From Pachyseris speciosa (Eukaryota; Cnidaria; Anthozoa; Scleractinia; Pachyseridae): a stretch of 64,000 bases of DNA. Shown here piece by piece: positions 44,826 to 56,878 of the stretch. Position numbers and translations under genes: made by a program. The stretch's first letter is position 1, and each line of letters opens with the position of its first letter. The stretch is from positions 265,001 through 329,000 of the forward strand of contig JAEMWC010000162.1 in assembly GCA_016490735.1 (NCBI GenBank). Direction: 5' to 3'. The notes under the pieces are model-generated. The model was not told the origin of the DNA. It did no database searches and worked only from the letters and a program-made list of their open reading frames with translations.

Positions 44826-47211
44826 ATGGGAAAGGTAGATTTTTTCCGAGTTGTCTTTCAAGATGGAAAGACAACATTCTTTCCCGGTGAAGTCATTAAT
44901 GGATCTGTGAGCGTTAAGGTAAACAGTGAGCTGAAGCTTCGAGCGATTCGCCTGGAGTTTCATGGAGAAGCCAACGTGTTCTTGTCTGCCGGCAAACAGC
45001 GAACAAAGCGCCCTGTAAATAGTGAAGTTTATATTGATCTTGTAGCGACCCTCTTTGGGAAAGGTTGGTATAATGTGCCTTCTGTTATTTGTCAATGATA
45101 TAATCATATAACCTTAAGCTTATATTGGACTATGCTCTTGGCGATCGGCCGCGAAGTCGCTAACAAATGTGCAATATTATAATACAGCAAAATCGTCAGA
45201 TTTTATTAAGAGCCAAGACTGCATCGCGTGCAGTTATTATCAAAGAAAAAAACGCATTAATACTCTTAAATAACTCAAAAATTAATGATGCTGATACTTG
45301 GTTTCTGATGTCCTAAAAAAGACAGTAGAGTTTCAAATCCATGGCTTGAAATGAGTGCACTGATCATTGTGTAACTCCACTTCCGGCTGTTCGAAGGCCG
45401 ATTTCAAACAAATCCACGATTAACTTCATGTCGTTCACTGAGTGTGTTTAAGGGTGTTTTTTAGAAACAAATTTTAGGCTCAAGGTAAATAAAAGTTCAG
45501 CTTTATACCAAACGGCGGACATCTGCACGGGAAATACCGTTAATGCACATAGTGATTGAACTGGATACAACCCGGGGTTTAATAACTTAATCGTGTTTTG
45601 AACACACTTGCCTCTGGTTTATAGTAAGAGAGATCTTTTGGGGAGCCCAATTCGTTCAGTATTCATACGCATGATAAAGAAAATCGTCCAGTCATGAGTA
45701 TTGACTACAGACTGAATTGGATGTTTCAAAGTTCCCTGTCAATGTTACCAATTGTTTATATCTGTATTAAAATTGAAGGTAGATAATGCTGATAAAATGA
45801 ACCTTTTTAAAATAATATATGCACAAATGCCACGATTCTTAAGCAATAAAAAAACCAGTCAAACCCATCTGTCCTTAATTATAGCATGTGTAATGGCGTG
45901 TACCGTCCAGGCATGACGTGTACACTGTCCTATTAATGCCCTAGTCACAGTTGGTGGTATCCAACCAAATTCAAGTTTTATTTATTTTATCTCCCAGTGT
46001 TAGCCTAGCTATTTGGGAGTATAAGTTCCAAGTTCCAAGTATTATAGTTATGATTGATAATACAAACATGTTCAAATCAAATGAAGAATGATCCTCGCAG
46101 CTGTGAATGCAATTTATGCAATTGCAAAAAGAAACCTGAAAAAAAAATTCAGGACTTCAACAGGGTTGAAACCATTGATAATAATGTTAATCTTCACTTA
46201 ATATCAGTGTTACATTAAACTTAGATATAACTTTTTGAGATATCTGTTTCTGGTACATTAAAATTATCCTGCATTACTGGTAATGAAAGTAAACTCAAGC
46301 TGAACCATAGAAAGTGCTAGACATGAATGGACACTGATTACTAAATGAACTTTGCACCCATTGCACATGCACACAGAATGGTATTAGCTTGCTCAGGCAT
46401 GTGTAATTCAAATTAAAAAATCTTTAAAATTGCAGTTTGCTAGATAATTAAAAGAGAAAAAGGATTACAGGAATAATTTCCATCTTAAAAGATTTCATCC
46501 TAAATGGGGATCTTGAAGACTGTATAATTTTTGTAGTTTTTTCTTATAATAGGTATGGATCAGCATGACACTGATGCAAAAATTATACTTACGGATACTT
46601 GGCCTGTAAATTAAAAGTGGGCTCGAAGTGTAGTGATAGTTAGCATTTTTACAATATCAATATTAACAGAGACATTATATACCATAAGTTTTTTTAATCC
46701 GTCAACATATTGTTTGGCAAAACTGTACTGGGCCTGATCCATTTGGTCAAAAATTCCGGAATTTTCGGTTCAGAGGCAAATGGAATGGTAATTTCCGGAA
46801 AGATCATCTCGAAAATTTTTGTCAACCTCTTGAGGTTGTCCATTTTCCTGAAATTTTGGAATTACCGGAAATTTTCTGTTCCATTTGGCATTTCATTCAG
46901 GTGAGACAGAATGTTCAGTTCAGAAGCAAATAGAACAGTAATTTCCAGAATGTTCACTGAAGTAAAAAAAAAAACATCCCATTTGACACCTGGGAAATTA
47001 TTTCAGAAAATCAAACCAGAATTTTTGCCCAAATGGATCGCACACACTGTATTCATTCTGTGCTGCAGAAAACCTTGCAACCATTTTAACTGTCTTCTTT
47101 TGATTTTAAACACTGGCTTGCCTTTTAAGAACATCCTTATCTGTACTTGCACAGGGTGATTAAAAGAATACCCATTTTGTGACTGGTGGTGGCGGTGGCT
47201 ATGATGATGAA

Positions 47212-47245
<34 letters not shown>

Positions 47246-50200
47246 TGTATAATATGTATATACTATTTACTTTTTTTCCCAGCACCTGATCAAACTGGTG
47301 AAAACCCAGTGCTTGCACCTGGTGAATACAGCTATCCATTTCAGTTTCACACGCCAACTCAAAATTTACCGACGTCAGTTGAGGGGAGCTATGGTCACAT
47401 ACGATACTGGCTGAAAGTCTCCATAGATCGCCCATGGAGGTTTGATATTACCACAAAATCAGTGTTTACTGTCATTGAATATGTGGACATTAACATTGAT
47501 CCACAACTCTTGGTAAGTAATTTTATAATGAATTTTAGTATAAATCTACCAGTGCTCTATTATATTGTGAATGCCATTCTCTGATTGGCTAGTAACAATA
47601 CACTTTATCTATAATTTTCTGTTGTAGATACAGTGAGTAGCAATATTTGTCAACAAAATGGCAGACGCTTCTTTGCATTTTCATAGTGTCTGCTAGGAGA
47701 ATTTAGTTAATTTTATGTTTAGTTTTGAACAACTAGTAGATCTAAGTGTACTTATTACTAATAGAAACAATTATTAATAGATTATTCACTCTTGATTTCT
47801 ATGTGTGATTAAGCTGATTCGAGCTGCACCCTCATCAGCTATTAAGCAATAGAAATCTTAGCTCATAATCTAATAAATTGTTAAATACATTTTAAACAGT
47901 TTGTCTTAAACACAGCATATTTTACAGTCAATTAAAACAGCCCCATTATTACCGGTAACCGGTAATAATGGGGCTGATAAAACTGCATTTACTGTAATAT
48001 TTACAAGAGCAGTGACTGATTATTAGCCTCCTTCGAAGCCATTGCTTGTGTCGGTCCTTAATTCTCCCTCCCCACCAACGTCTGCTGAACCGAGCTGGAC
48101 ATTCCATTCCCATTGTGTCTGAGTATCCAATCAGGAGGAAGAATAGAACTGACACAAACAACAGCTGCGAAGGAGGCTATGAGAACTTAACCACCGAAAT
48201 TTAAAAGCCACAATGTGATTGGTCAGTTCCTGGAATAGAATGTCCGACTCAGTTCAGCAGACGTTGGTGGGGAGGGAGAATAGGACTGACACAAGCAACA
48301 GCTGCGAAGGAGGCTATCTTATTATAAGATACTGCAAATCCTTGATTACAAATTAGAACCAAAATAAATTGCTTGCCATGTTTACCAAACTGGAAAATAG
48401 AAAAGACCACAGTGTAGCTGCTATTTTCCTTAATTTTATTTATTCAGTTTTCAGCAATGGAAATCAGATCAGTCTTTTCTAATGCAAAGCTTATGATAAG
48501 TTGATTTAAATGTCTGGGAAAAAAATAAGGGGTTGGACTGTGCACTGTACATGCCCATGCGCTTGATACTGAGCTTAATAGCCATTTTTCAACTGACAGA
48601 GCTGAACTTCAAGGCAAATCCAACATGATTTCAATGTGTGCCCCGCATGCACAAGCACATGTTAATGATTCCATAAATTATGCACAGTAAGGATGTGCTG
48701 TGCAAATGTGAGGATTCACCTTAAAGGGTTAAATTATAGTATGAGGAGGACAGATGTTGATGAGTCAAATTTTATTTATTCAGCGGCCATGTCAAGCCGA
48801 AGAACAGGAGCAATATGGATTTGCTTGTCTTTCTGGGCCAATAAGTGTTACTGTACAAACAGACAGGCGCGGCTACTGTCCTGGAGAATCTGTGGCTGTG
48901 TCAGCATTTATCAACAACCAATCAAGTAGCCATATTGATGGTGTTGAGATCCTCCTGTTGCAAACTTCAATTTACACAGTCAAATCTGGTATGTTTGTCA
49001 TAAAATAAATAAATAAATAAATAACCTTTCTTTACCCTCGGTAGTATTTTTAGCACAAAGGCTAGTGGGGCCAAGCAAATACAGAAACAAATAATTCAAA
49101 TAAACAGAACATGATAAGAATCCCAACTGGCCAGAGACAAACCAGTTGGCTATTTACAATGATGACCGAGGAGTTGAACCAGGGGCTACCCAGAACAACA
49201 CTAGCTAGTGGCTAGCACGGAATTTGAACTTGGGGTGACCACATTGAAATCCAGCGCGATTACCCCATGTTCAAATCCTGCTCTTAAGCCACTAGCTCAG
49301 GTGTTGTTCTGGGTAGTCCTTGGTTCAACTCAAATATCACACAAGTGTTGCAGGGCTGATTTATTTTATTTATTTATTTATTTCTCAGTTGAGGAATTCT
49401 CAAAATTAATAACTCATTGAAATAAATTTCTGTCTTTGTCAGTGGACAGCATGAAAGTTATTTAATTTGTATTAATAAAACTTCTTGGCAAGCTGATGCA
49501 CATAAGTTAAGAAAGCATGCTGCGGTTATTTCACACTGGGAAGATGTTTTACAAAATGTTGTCGTTTTCTCAATGCATAATTTTGTTACAATTTATACAG
49601 TACGAAATCAGGGTAAAATATTCAAATTGAAAAGTGTTTTGGCAACAGTGTTTCCTTGTTTTGTGGTTATTTCTTGAGAGTCTGAAGAATCATACTATGA
49701 ATTTTAGGGAAAGGAATTGTACATGTATAGGATATCCTTCATTTTCTGCCTTGTCAGAGTGAAGTGTCTTAAACTTGGGCATCTTTTATTCTCAGCACAT
49801 TGTTTACTCAACAATGCTTACTAAAGCCATGGCAAAAACTAAAATAAACCCCATAGGGTCATATTTGTATTTCATTTTAAGATGGGTTTAGTCCAAACCT
49901 AAGACAAGCATCGAGTCTTGCAAATGATTGGTGGATGTAGTTGAAAATGGTTGAGCCAGCCCCCTTTAATCCTGTAACTCTCTTATTACCCATGAAACTA
50001 GTGATGTTCTGGGCTAATAAAGACTATTCTTTTTGTACAGCTCTAAATACACCTGTATTTAGTGTTTGAGATGCTTTTTATCAAGAAACTCAAACCTAAT
50101 CTCAACATGCAAACGGACTCCATACGTGCTAAACTTTTTGTCTAGTTAAAGTTATTTATTTCTACTACATTTCTTAATCACCTATTGTTCTTTTAGTATT

Positions 50201-53200
50201 TATACGCCCTAAAAGTTCATCATTTTCTGACTTGATAATGGCGTTACGTTAACGTCGAAACGTCGTCGAATTAGCTTTTTACCTTTTTACCTTTTCGTCA
50301 TGTTTTTTTAGAAACATTTTATCGCAAAATTTTATAGCTAAATGTTTTTCAAAGCCACTTCTTTTCTGTATGGACTTGTTGTGTTTATAGGTAAGCAGTT
50401 CAAGCGTGTGGTTGAGAAAGTGGCAAAGGTGAAAAAAGATGAGATCAGGGGAGGTGGGGATCATCATTTGGAGATGGTACCATTTCCAATCCCCTCCCTA
50501 CCCCCGACAATGAAGAGTTGTAGCTGTATAAAAATATCATATGAATTGAAGGTATGTGACAATTTATCACCGTGTATTAATTTTAGTAATTTTCTGTGTC
50601 TGACAATGAACTCCATTTGAGGCAAACATTTCCGGGACCAGCTGTTATTCTCCACCTTAGAGGGAGTTTCATCACAGAAAATATAATACGACGCATCTCA
50701 GCAGGGGCCAGACAAAGGTGGCTGCCTTAAAGATGTGTGTGCCTTAAAGGGGTGTCTGCACTGAAGGAGTTCATTGTACATCCCACGCATGTTGAAGAAA
50801 ATTGGGTGCCAAACACATGGACTCACTGTCCTCTCCTTCGAACAACATGACCAATTACCAAGTCAGCTAGTGCTTTTGGAACCAACCCAAATGCTGGAAA
50901 GCGCAGGAAACAAGTGCCACCCACCTTAAAAGAACCTAAATCGCAAAGCAGCACATTACCCATGAGACTAATTGCCAGAAACTTTCTCTATGGTCACAGG
51001 CAGTAAATGCTGATAATGCTAACACAAACTATTCCAAATTGCTTTCAAATTCCGGCCCCCATATCTGTCAGAAGTAAAAAGTTGCATTTTTTTCAGGGAT
51101 ATTCTCTGTCTCCTTTGCTCGTTTGCCTCGTCCTCGTCCCACTCGTGATAGTTGAAGGCAATTGTGGATATGAAATCCATGATAAAAAAAAACTCACCAC
51201 CTCTTTTACATGAATGATTTGAAAACATATGCGAAAAAATGACGATCAACAAACTGGCATTTTCGAGAATTTAGGCTATGTGACAATGACGATCACGATG
51301 ATTATAATAATTACGCTAATTTTTTCCGGTACCAATTACAGTCGAACCTCGGTTATCCGGACCATTTCTTCTGGTCCCATTATTTTCGTGAATATTAATA
51401 AGATATGGTGAAGATTCCTAAAACGCTATTCTTTTTAATTCTTTTTAATTTAGGCACTGAAAAGTGCGTTTAAAACGGCTTGGTTTTCCTTTCAAACTTC
51501 GCCGGAATTTCTAAGCGCAGGCACACTTTGTAAATAAAGTGCATTTAATTGAGTTCTGATTGGCTGCAACTTTCTAAGTGAAACTTTGGTTTCCTAATTA
51601 ATTCGTGTTTATCTCATTCATATTTGTATTTTCGATTATCCGGACTATTCACTCCAGTCCCGTTGAGTCCGGATAATCGAGGTTTGACTGTATTTCGTTG
51701 TTACAATCAATGAGTTACTTTGCGCTTTTTCGCATAATAATAAGGCGGTCAAAAGCGCGTTGCATTGATAAACTAATGTGATAAAATTGTGACGTTAGAT
51801 TCAGATATGCGTTGTTACATTTACCGTAACAAATGTCGAACCTGTATCAAGCGGTCACCCTCGGGGTGTGGCTAAGTGACCGCTTAATATAGGTTGCACG
51901 GAATACACGTCAAACACAAAAACGCTCAAAGGCCTTCAAAAAAATCACTTACTCGGTTAGAATCTCCTGCACCGAATAGAATGGTGTGACAAAGTAGAAC
52001 CTAAGTGCAAAAACAAATGAAACAAGAAATTCTGCGAGAATTAGAAGCGGCCTTTTTGACCATCCGAGCCGGATTAATGCACAGGATAAGTTCAAGTTGA
52101 TCGTAATTCAATTTTTGTCACCTTTCAGTTGGCATGACAGTCAATTCCTCACTCCGAATGATATAGAATTTAAAATTCGATCACCCATTAAAAGAAGGTT
52201 TTGGTGGCCTAGTGGATTCGAGCGCTCTTGCCGTTTCATTACGGTAGCTGAAGGTCGGTGGTTCAAGTCCCGCTATAGGAGAGTTTTTTTTTCTTTGATC
52301 TCTTTTTTTTTCTAGTCCTTTTCACTTGTTTCCCTTTTACTTTTGTCTATCAATCTACAAGTTCAGTTTAAAAACATTTACGGTCTTCCGAATAGCTTTA
52401 GTTAAGTCATCGGTGTTGTGAAATACTGCTCAAAATAAACGCTTTCAAATAAATTCCTTTCCTACTGGATGGACATCGGAGTAATTCAATTCTGACAAAA
52501 CATTTCTTTCCTCTGTAACCCTTGAGCATTGAAAGGCATTTAAAGAGACGATGCGTGACCGACCTAATGACTTTATTTACTAAAAATTCTCTAACAACCG
52601 TATCAGATGTCTCATTAGCGCAATCGACCGAGTAGACCGAGGTTGCGATCTGAAGGTCGCGAGTTCTAGTCCGGGCAAAGCAAATTGAAATTTATTTCTT
52701 TATTTATGTCATTGTTTCTTCCTCTGGCCGAGAGGGGCACGGGCCTCTCGGCGGACACCACGACAAAAAAAACTAAAAAAAAAAAAAACGGGTAATTTAA
52801 GAAGCGGCTCGTCGCTAAGCGACGGCCGCTTAAAAAGCAGCAACGTCTAGTTCCTACTTTCAGTATTGGTATTATATTTGAGTGACTTCCTTTTAGAAAG
52901 TGACCGTTTAATGCAGGTCAAGACAATAGAAACAGCTCGTTGGGACTTAGTAAAGGGTGACCGCGACCGCTTAATAAAGGTCAAAATTACAGTGATTAAG
53001 AGAAGTGATCTTTGGGACTTTCAAAACTGACAGCTAGTAATAGAAGGTGACCGCTTAAAACGGTGCCGCTTTAAATACAGGTTCGACTGTACAAACATTG
53101 ATTTCCTATAAATAATAAAGTAACATGAAACATTAAGTTTTTTTTTCGTATGTTACACGATTTCACATCCGGGAATCGAATCTATGACCTTCCGATTACT

Positions 53201-54746
53201 CGTATAGTTGTATCACTCAGTAGCTTTATTTTTGCCTCGCTCTGCCGGTATTGGGCATGTCACGCTCCGTTTACTATCTGAATGCCTGGTACAGGCTACC
53301 AGTGAGCTACAGGAGACTTTGGGAGCTGGGTTACTAAACTAAGTTCATGTGATAAACGTCCTGCATGCTACTAGGATCTGAATGTCGATAGATGACATTC
53401 TCAGTGACAGACGATGATATGGTAAAGTTTAAGGGTGTTAAGTAATATTTCTCAGTTTTTTTTTGTTTGTTTGTTTGTTTGTTGTTGTTGTTGTTTTTTT
53501 TTTGTTTCCTCTTACAGTTCATTGTTTATGTTGCTGGTGGGTTCTCCAAGAATTTGATCGTCACCATCCCAATAACAGTTGGCTCTGTACCATATCGTCC
53601 CCCGTCTCTAATCCCACCAGTGGAACCATCGGCCCCTCCACTCTCCCCTCCCCCTTACAGTGAAGATGCTCAATTATATCCTGGTAAGTTATAACATTTA
53701 ATATTTGCTTCGTTCAGGCTGTTGGTTCTATGATACTTTCTTGTTTGTGAACGAAGTTGGCAACCCACTTTCATTTTACCCAGCCAGAAGATCGTGACAA
53801 GGTGCTCATAGACCTTTTTCATAATGGCGGACGATTTTAATTATTCTTTTGTATATGTGTTAATTAGCCCTACTAACCTCACTTTAATGAAAAAATTCTA
53901 TTGAATTTTGCACATGCTGACGATGCTAGTAGGGCTCATTATCATAAGAACAAAAGAATAATTTGTCGGGCGCCATTATGAAAAGGGTCTATGGGCAAAG
54001 TCACCTACATGTTGAGTAACTTACTCGAAAGAGAAAATTTTTCGCCTCTTCATTTCCACGGTCAATTGGAAAGCAAGATTGCAAGATCTCTTAGCTCTGC
54101 TTTTCACAACGATTGTGGCAACGTCAAATTGTTATATCATTTCACTGCACCTCGTACTGGGCAAGACATTTTTGTTACAAGTTGCGTTGAAGTTTCGTGT
54201 CTTTGCTTTGCGTTTGAATTCGTGACCTCGGGAAAACCGACTCACCCAGTAACAGTTCCTAAAACATTTTAGTGTTTCATAAATTGATTTAGTAGACTCA
54301 CAAACTCGCGACAAACTTGTCAGCTTTTAACTATCAAAAGAAAAAAGAAAAAAAACTTTTTTAACGGACTTTTCTTATTTAAAAAATGAGTAATATTTAC
54401 AAGGCTAAAATGATATAAAAATAACGTAAAAATCCGAGCGTTTTCGGTATTAAGCCATCTTCAGGGTCATTTCTTATTTTGTTGTTGTTGTTGCTGTTGT
54501 TTACGTTTGGTCTTGATTACCACCTCTGTTTTTGCTTCCTTTTCAGTTCTCCCAACGTACGCTGAGTGTGTATACGGAGGAGCTGCCATCCGTGATGAGA
54601 ATGACGCTGGTGATATGATGACTGATTCCACCTTCACTCCGATGTATCCATTTGTTAGTGATTACCAGATCCCTTCGACTGCAATCCCAGGCGCTGCCGC
54701 TGCACAGGGAGCCGAACCCTCCGCCAGCAAACCTCCTCTTCCATAA
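44826..54746 (+). CDS. alpha-arrestin (arrestin domain-containing protein, ARRDC2/3/4-like), six exons
   Basis: Exons: 44826-45063, 47283-47512, 48784-48988, 50391-50551, 53518-53683, 54547-54746. All are GT-AG and the phases join exactly into 1,200 nt, 399 aa, the size of ARRDC3-type proteins. The arrestin N-domain runs from VDFFRVVFQDGKTTFFPGEV and LRAIRLEFHGEANV through YPFQFHTPTQNLPTSVEG and RYWLKVSIDRPW. The C-domain starts at ISVTVQTDRRGYCPGESVAV and ends with VTIPITVGSVPY. The tail has PPPY (PPPYSEDAQL) and a weaker LPTYAE. In this family PPxY motifs bind WW domains of NEDD4 ligases, so the protein should be a cytoplasmic/endosomal adaptor for ubiquitination of membrane cargo. The exon 1 donor (GTTGGT) is weak. 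Introns contain SINEs and MITEs. Confidence 0.93.
46737..47039. mobile_element. 303-bp MITE in arrestin intron 1
   Basis: Inverted ends GATCCATTTGGTCAAAAATT and AATTTTTGCCCAAATGGATC. Inside are direct and inverted copies of GGTAATTTCCGGAA and TTCAGAGGCAAATGGAA. No coding capacity. Confidence 0.75.
47200..47244 (+). repeat. GAT microsatellite next to the exon 2 acceptor
   Basis: About fourteen GAT units, 40 bp upstream of the splice acceptor at 47281-47282. Confidence 0.95.
47537..47880. repeat. dispersed repeat in arrestin intron 2
   Basis: The left part (AATGCCATTCTCTGATTGGC, GAGTAGCAATATTTGTCAAC, GCTTCTTTGCATTTTC) matches 55625-55790, and resembles 11815-11885. The right part matches 14635-14766. 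It is therefore the most complete copy of this family in the window. Confidence 0.7.
47938..47976. repeat. 39-bp perfect palindrome
   Basis: CAGCCCCATTATTACCGG and its complement flank a 3-nt centre (TAA). Confidence 0.9.
48024..48317. mobile_element. 294-bp foldback element with a third partial arm
   Basis: The left arm (TAGCCTCCTTCGAAGCC... CCCACCAACGTCTGCTGAAC) and right arm (GTTCAGCAGACGTTGGTGGG... CGAAGGAGGCTA) pair over about 90 bp. A third, shorter copy of the right end lies at 48143-48180, making an internal duplication. Located in arrestin intron 2. Confidence 0.85.
49003..49335 (-). mobile_element. SINE-like element with ATTT tail and inverted head
   Basis: The minus-strand 3' tail is an ATTT repeat at 49003-49024, only 15 bp after the exon 3 donor. 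The head contains a B-box-like GGTTCAACTCC and is present twice, head to head (about 49172-49246 and 49260-49331), forming a palindrome around CTACCCAGAACAACAC. Open frames across it are not genes. Confidence 0.6.
50160..50300 (+). other. Penelope-like terminal fragment (hammerhead-like motif?)
   Basis: CTTGATAATGGCGTTACGTT followed by AACGTCGAAACGTCG resembles the 'CTGANGA-stem-GAAAC' signature found at the ends of Penelope-like elements, but the CTGANGA box is imperfect. It lies in arrestin intron 3, 90 bp before exon 4. No RT coding sequence is nearby. Confidence 0.3.
51339..51690. mobile_element. pogo/Tigger-like MITE in arrestin intron 4
   Basis: Inverted ends CAGTCGAACCTCGGTTATCC and GGATAATCGAGGTTTGACTG, flanked by TA on both sides (51337-51338, 51691-51692). 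This terminus is typical of pogo/Tigger elements. The 352-bp copy has no transposase. Confidence 0.85.
52198..52283 (+). ncRNA. tRNA-like sequence (pseudo-tRNA or SINE head)
   Basis: A box TGGCCTAGTGG and B box GGTTCAAGTCC match the polymerase III consensus, and a run of T follows at 52284. The T-stem pairs poorly and the variable region is long, so it is not a convincing functional tRNA. Confidence 0.45.
52607..52681 (+). ncRNA. degenerate tRNA-like sequence
   Basis: TTAGCGCAATCGA (A-box-like) and GAGTTCTAGTCC (B-box-like) are spaced as in a tRNA, but the arms do not pair well. Probably a tRNA-derived repeat remnant. Confidence 0.35.
53807..53993. mobile_element. 187-bp MITE in arrestin intron 5
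   Basis: Inverted ends CATAGACCTTTTTCATAATG and CATTATGAAAAGGGTCTATG continue inward for about 40 bp (ATTATTCTTTTG and CAAAAGAATAAT). No coding sequence. Confidence 0.85.
54380..54490 (-). mobile_element. Penelope-like terminal fragment
   Basis: The minus strand reads ACCCTGAAGATGGCTTAATA then CCGAAAACGCTCGGATTTTT. The CTGAAGA and GAAA boxes are arranged as in the hammerhead-like ends of Penelope-like elements. It lies 55 bp before the acceptor of the last arrestin exon. No RT sequence remains. Confidence 0.45.
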
Positions 54747-55026
54747 TTTTTCCTGCAAAACCAGAATACCATTATTTTGTCATACATTAGTACGTCTTCT
54801 GTTGAAATTATAGTGATTCCATCCCGAGTTTAGAGAATGATGATAACGATTCTTTTTTAATTTATTTATTTATTTGCAGTACCGCTCAGTGTTTGTTACT
54901 GTGTAATTTGAGAAAACTTAGCCGAATATTGAAGCTGTTTCTCTTTGTATTGTTTTTGTTTCAGAAACAAAGGAGCATTTTTTTCAGTGAACACTTTCAA
55001 TCACGATTATCAGAATTTTATGCTTA

Positions 55027-55032
55027 AATAAA
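55027..55032 (+). promoter_or_regulatory. candidate polyadenylation signal of arrestin gene 1
   Basis: AATAAA lies 281 nt after the stop codon at 54746, the first clear match downstream. Confidence 0.5.
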
Positions 55033-55039
55033 TTGCTTT

Positions 55040-55620
55040 CACAATTAAGGCTCAAAATGAAGTAGCCTTCTAACAATTTTTGTTCTGAGATCCACCCTCA
55101 GAATACAACATTGAGTTCAACATTACCCGCAACGCAAATGAAAACGTGTGTTAGCCGTAGTCTAAAAGTCTCAGAGGTGGCGGGTGCGATGGTGTTGTTG
55201 ATGCTTTGAACTTTTGTTGAGGCTTATGATGAGATGGTGGAAAGATTGTTTGCCGATCTCTATCGTAACTTTTTTTTTTTGCCGTCGGTCCTTTATGACC
55301 CTTGTGAAGTGGCAAGAACTGATCACATCGGACGTTGTGTCCAGTCAAAATCGCTAGGATCCCATCCGCGGGAATATAAACACCCATAGTGCCTTTATGT
55401 TACAAAAGTTGAGGTAATATCCATAGTCACGTTCTGCTAGACTAGCGAGTTTGCGCCCGGTAAAGAATAGGCTTTAGTCTGTGATTTTCTAATTTGTTTT
55501 GCTTTAATTGTTTCTCCTTTTTAAGGCAAATGGCGTTATTTAACACTGCTAAATCGTTCCTGACCGAGGTTAGTCAAATTGGAGCAAACACTGTTCAGTG
55601 AATGCTTGGGTATTTTATTT
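55040..55620. other. intergenic DNA between the arrestin genes
   Basis: No gene or named repeat recognised. The minus-strand frame 55151-55387 has no recognisable domain. Confidence 0.3.
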
Positions 55621-55790
55621 TCGTATAAATCTATTGGCATTTTATCACGAATGCCGTTCTCTGATTGGCTACGCTATTCGCTATCTATTCTGCGATAGAT
55701 AGTGAGTAGCGGTTGTCAACAAAATTCAGCCCGCTTCTTCGCGTTTTCGAAGTGTTTGAGGAGTATTTGGATAAATTTTATGACACGCAT
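55620..55790. repeat. dispersed repeat, related to 47537-47700
   Basis: Contains GAATGCCGTTCTCTGATTGG, GAGTAGCGGTTGTCAACAAA and GCTTCTTCGCGTTTTCGAAG, each with a counterpart in arrestin intron 2. Confidence 0.65.
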
Positions 55791-56878
55791 CCGCATGCTT
55801 CTAGAAAACCTCCCTGCAACTAGGTGTACCGTGTGACATTATAGTAATAAAGGCTGTTAGTGGTTTAAAACCGGAAATCTCGGCAATAGTTTGCGTAATG
55901 TGATGGTCCTGTTGAGAGTGGCCTTCGTAAAGAAAGTAGAGCATGGAGAACGCGCGCATCCCTTCGCGCTTCGTGTGCGTGTCCCTTTTATAATTTGCAG
56001 CCTGTGGGGAGGCCATACTGGTGACATTAACAGGGCGTCACCAAGCCGCTCAATCATAATACTCAAACTACTGTGATGAAGTTTTTTCGCAAAAGAAGAT
56101 TTAAAATATATATATATTAATTCAAAAGTAGCAATATTAATGAATTGATTAATTTTTTTATTAATTAGAGTAAATTTAAATTAAAATACGGCTTGTATGT
56201 TTTGCAGCTAGAATGAAACTTACTTCGGTTTTGCAAAAATAGACATTTTATTCATAGAGGCTTACCGTGAAAAGATAAATAGAATAATTAGTTGTCCTAG
56301 GTAACATACAATTGACTTTCATTGGGAGGGTAACTGTGCTGCGGTACATTTTATAGGGCTTTTTTTTTCTTTTTCCATAGTCTGTATAATCAGAGATAGT
56401 ATTTATATATATAGTAGACTTTCACTGTGGTTATTTAAACTGCCAAATAAAAGCTAAGTCTTTTTCGCTGTATAAGTCAAGTATATTGGCATGTTGATTG
56501 CAGTTTCACTGGATTATTTTTGTGTGCATTCAGTGTCCAAACAGACTGCTTTGGGAATAATTCTCCCTTTTCCCCTTTTTTCCCATGTCAAACGTCAATA
56601 AGTCTATCGCTCACACATTTCTCCGCTCTCATTTGAGAACAGAACGCATAAACCTTTTAACGAGTTTTGTCGCAACGGGGTTGTGGAGGGAGGGGGGGAG
56701 TGTAAAACTCGGACGTAAGGCCGGTAGAAAGATAATGGGAACCGGAATGCGGGGACCGAGATCTGCCGAGAGAATTAAGAATTGCGGCGTTTTGCAATGA
56801 CAGGATTACTTCGATTTAAAGTTGTTCTGCCATTGTGTTTTAGGTGATCTGGGTTGCTGTTAAGTGTATAAGCTACCA

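Larger units (their letters stand above)
45064..47282 (+). other. arrestin gene 1, intron 1
   Basis: Intron holding a degenerate foldback (45650-45715, related to 11952-12054), a MITE (46737-47039), and a GAT microsatellite just before the acceptor. No coding sequence recognised. Confidence 0.7.
51835..53087. mobile_element. 1.25-kb element with 'GACCGCTTAATACAGGTTCGAC' ends, containing tRNA-like sequences
   Basis: Left end GTCGAACCTGTATCAAGCGG and right end TAAATACAGGTTCGAC are inverted. Copies of TGACCGCTTAATA or its variants recur inside (51880, 52910, 52965, 53045). The interior includes two tRNA-like stretches (52198-52283 and 52607-52681). No transposase motif. Confidence 0.6.

Noticed and set aside
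47199..47435. Minus-strand ORF with serine repeats
   Set aside because: Antisense of arrestin exon 2 plus the GAT microsatellite.
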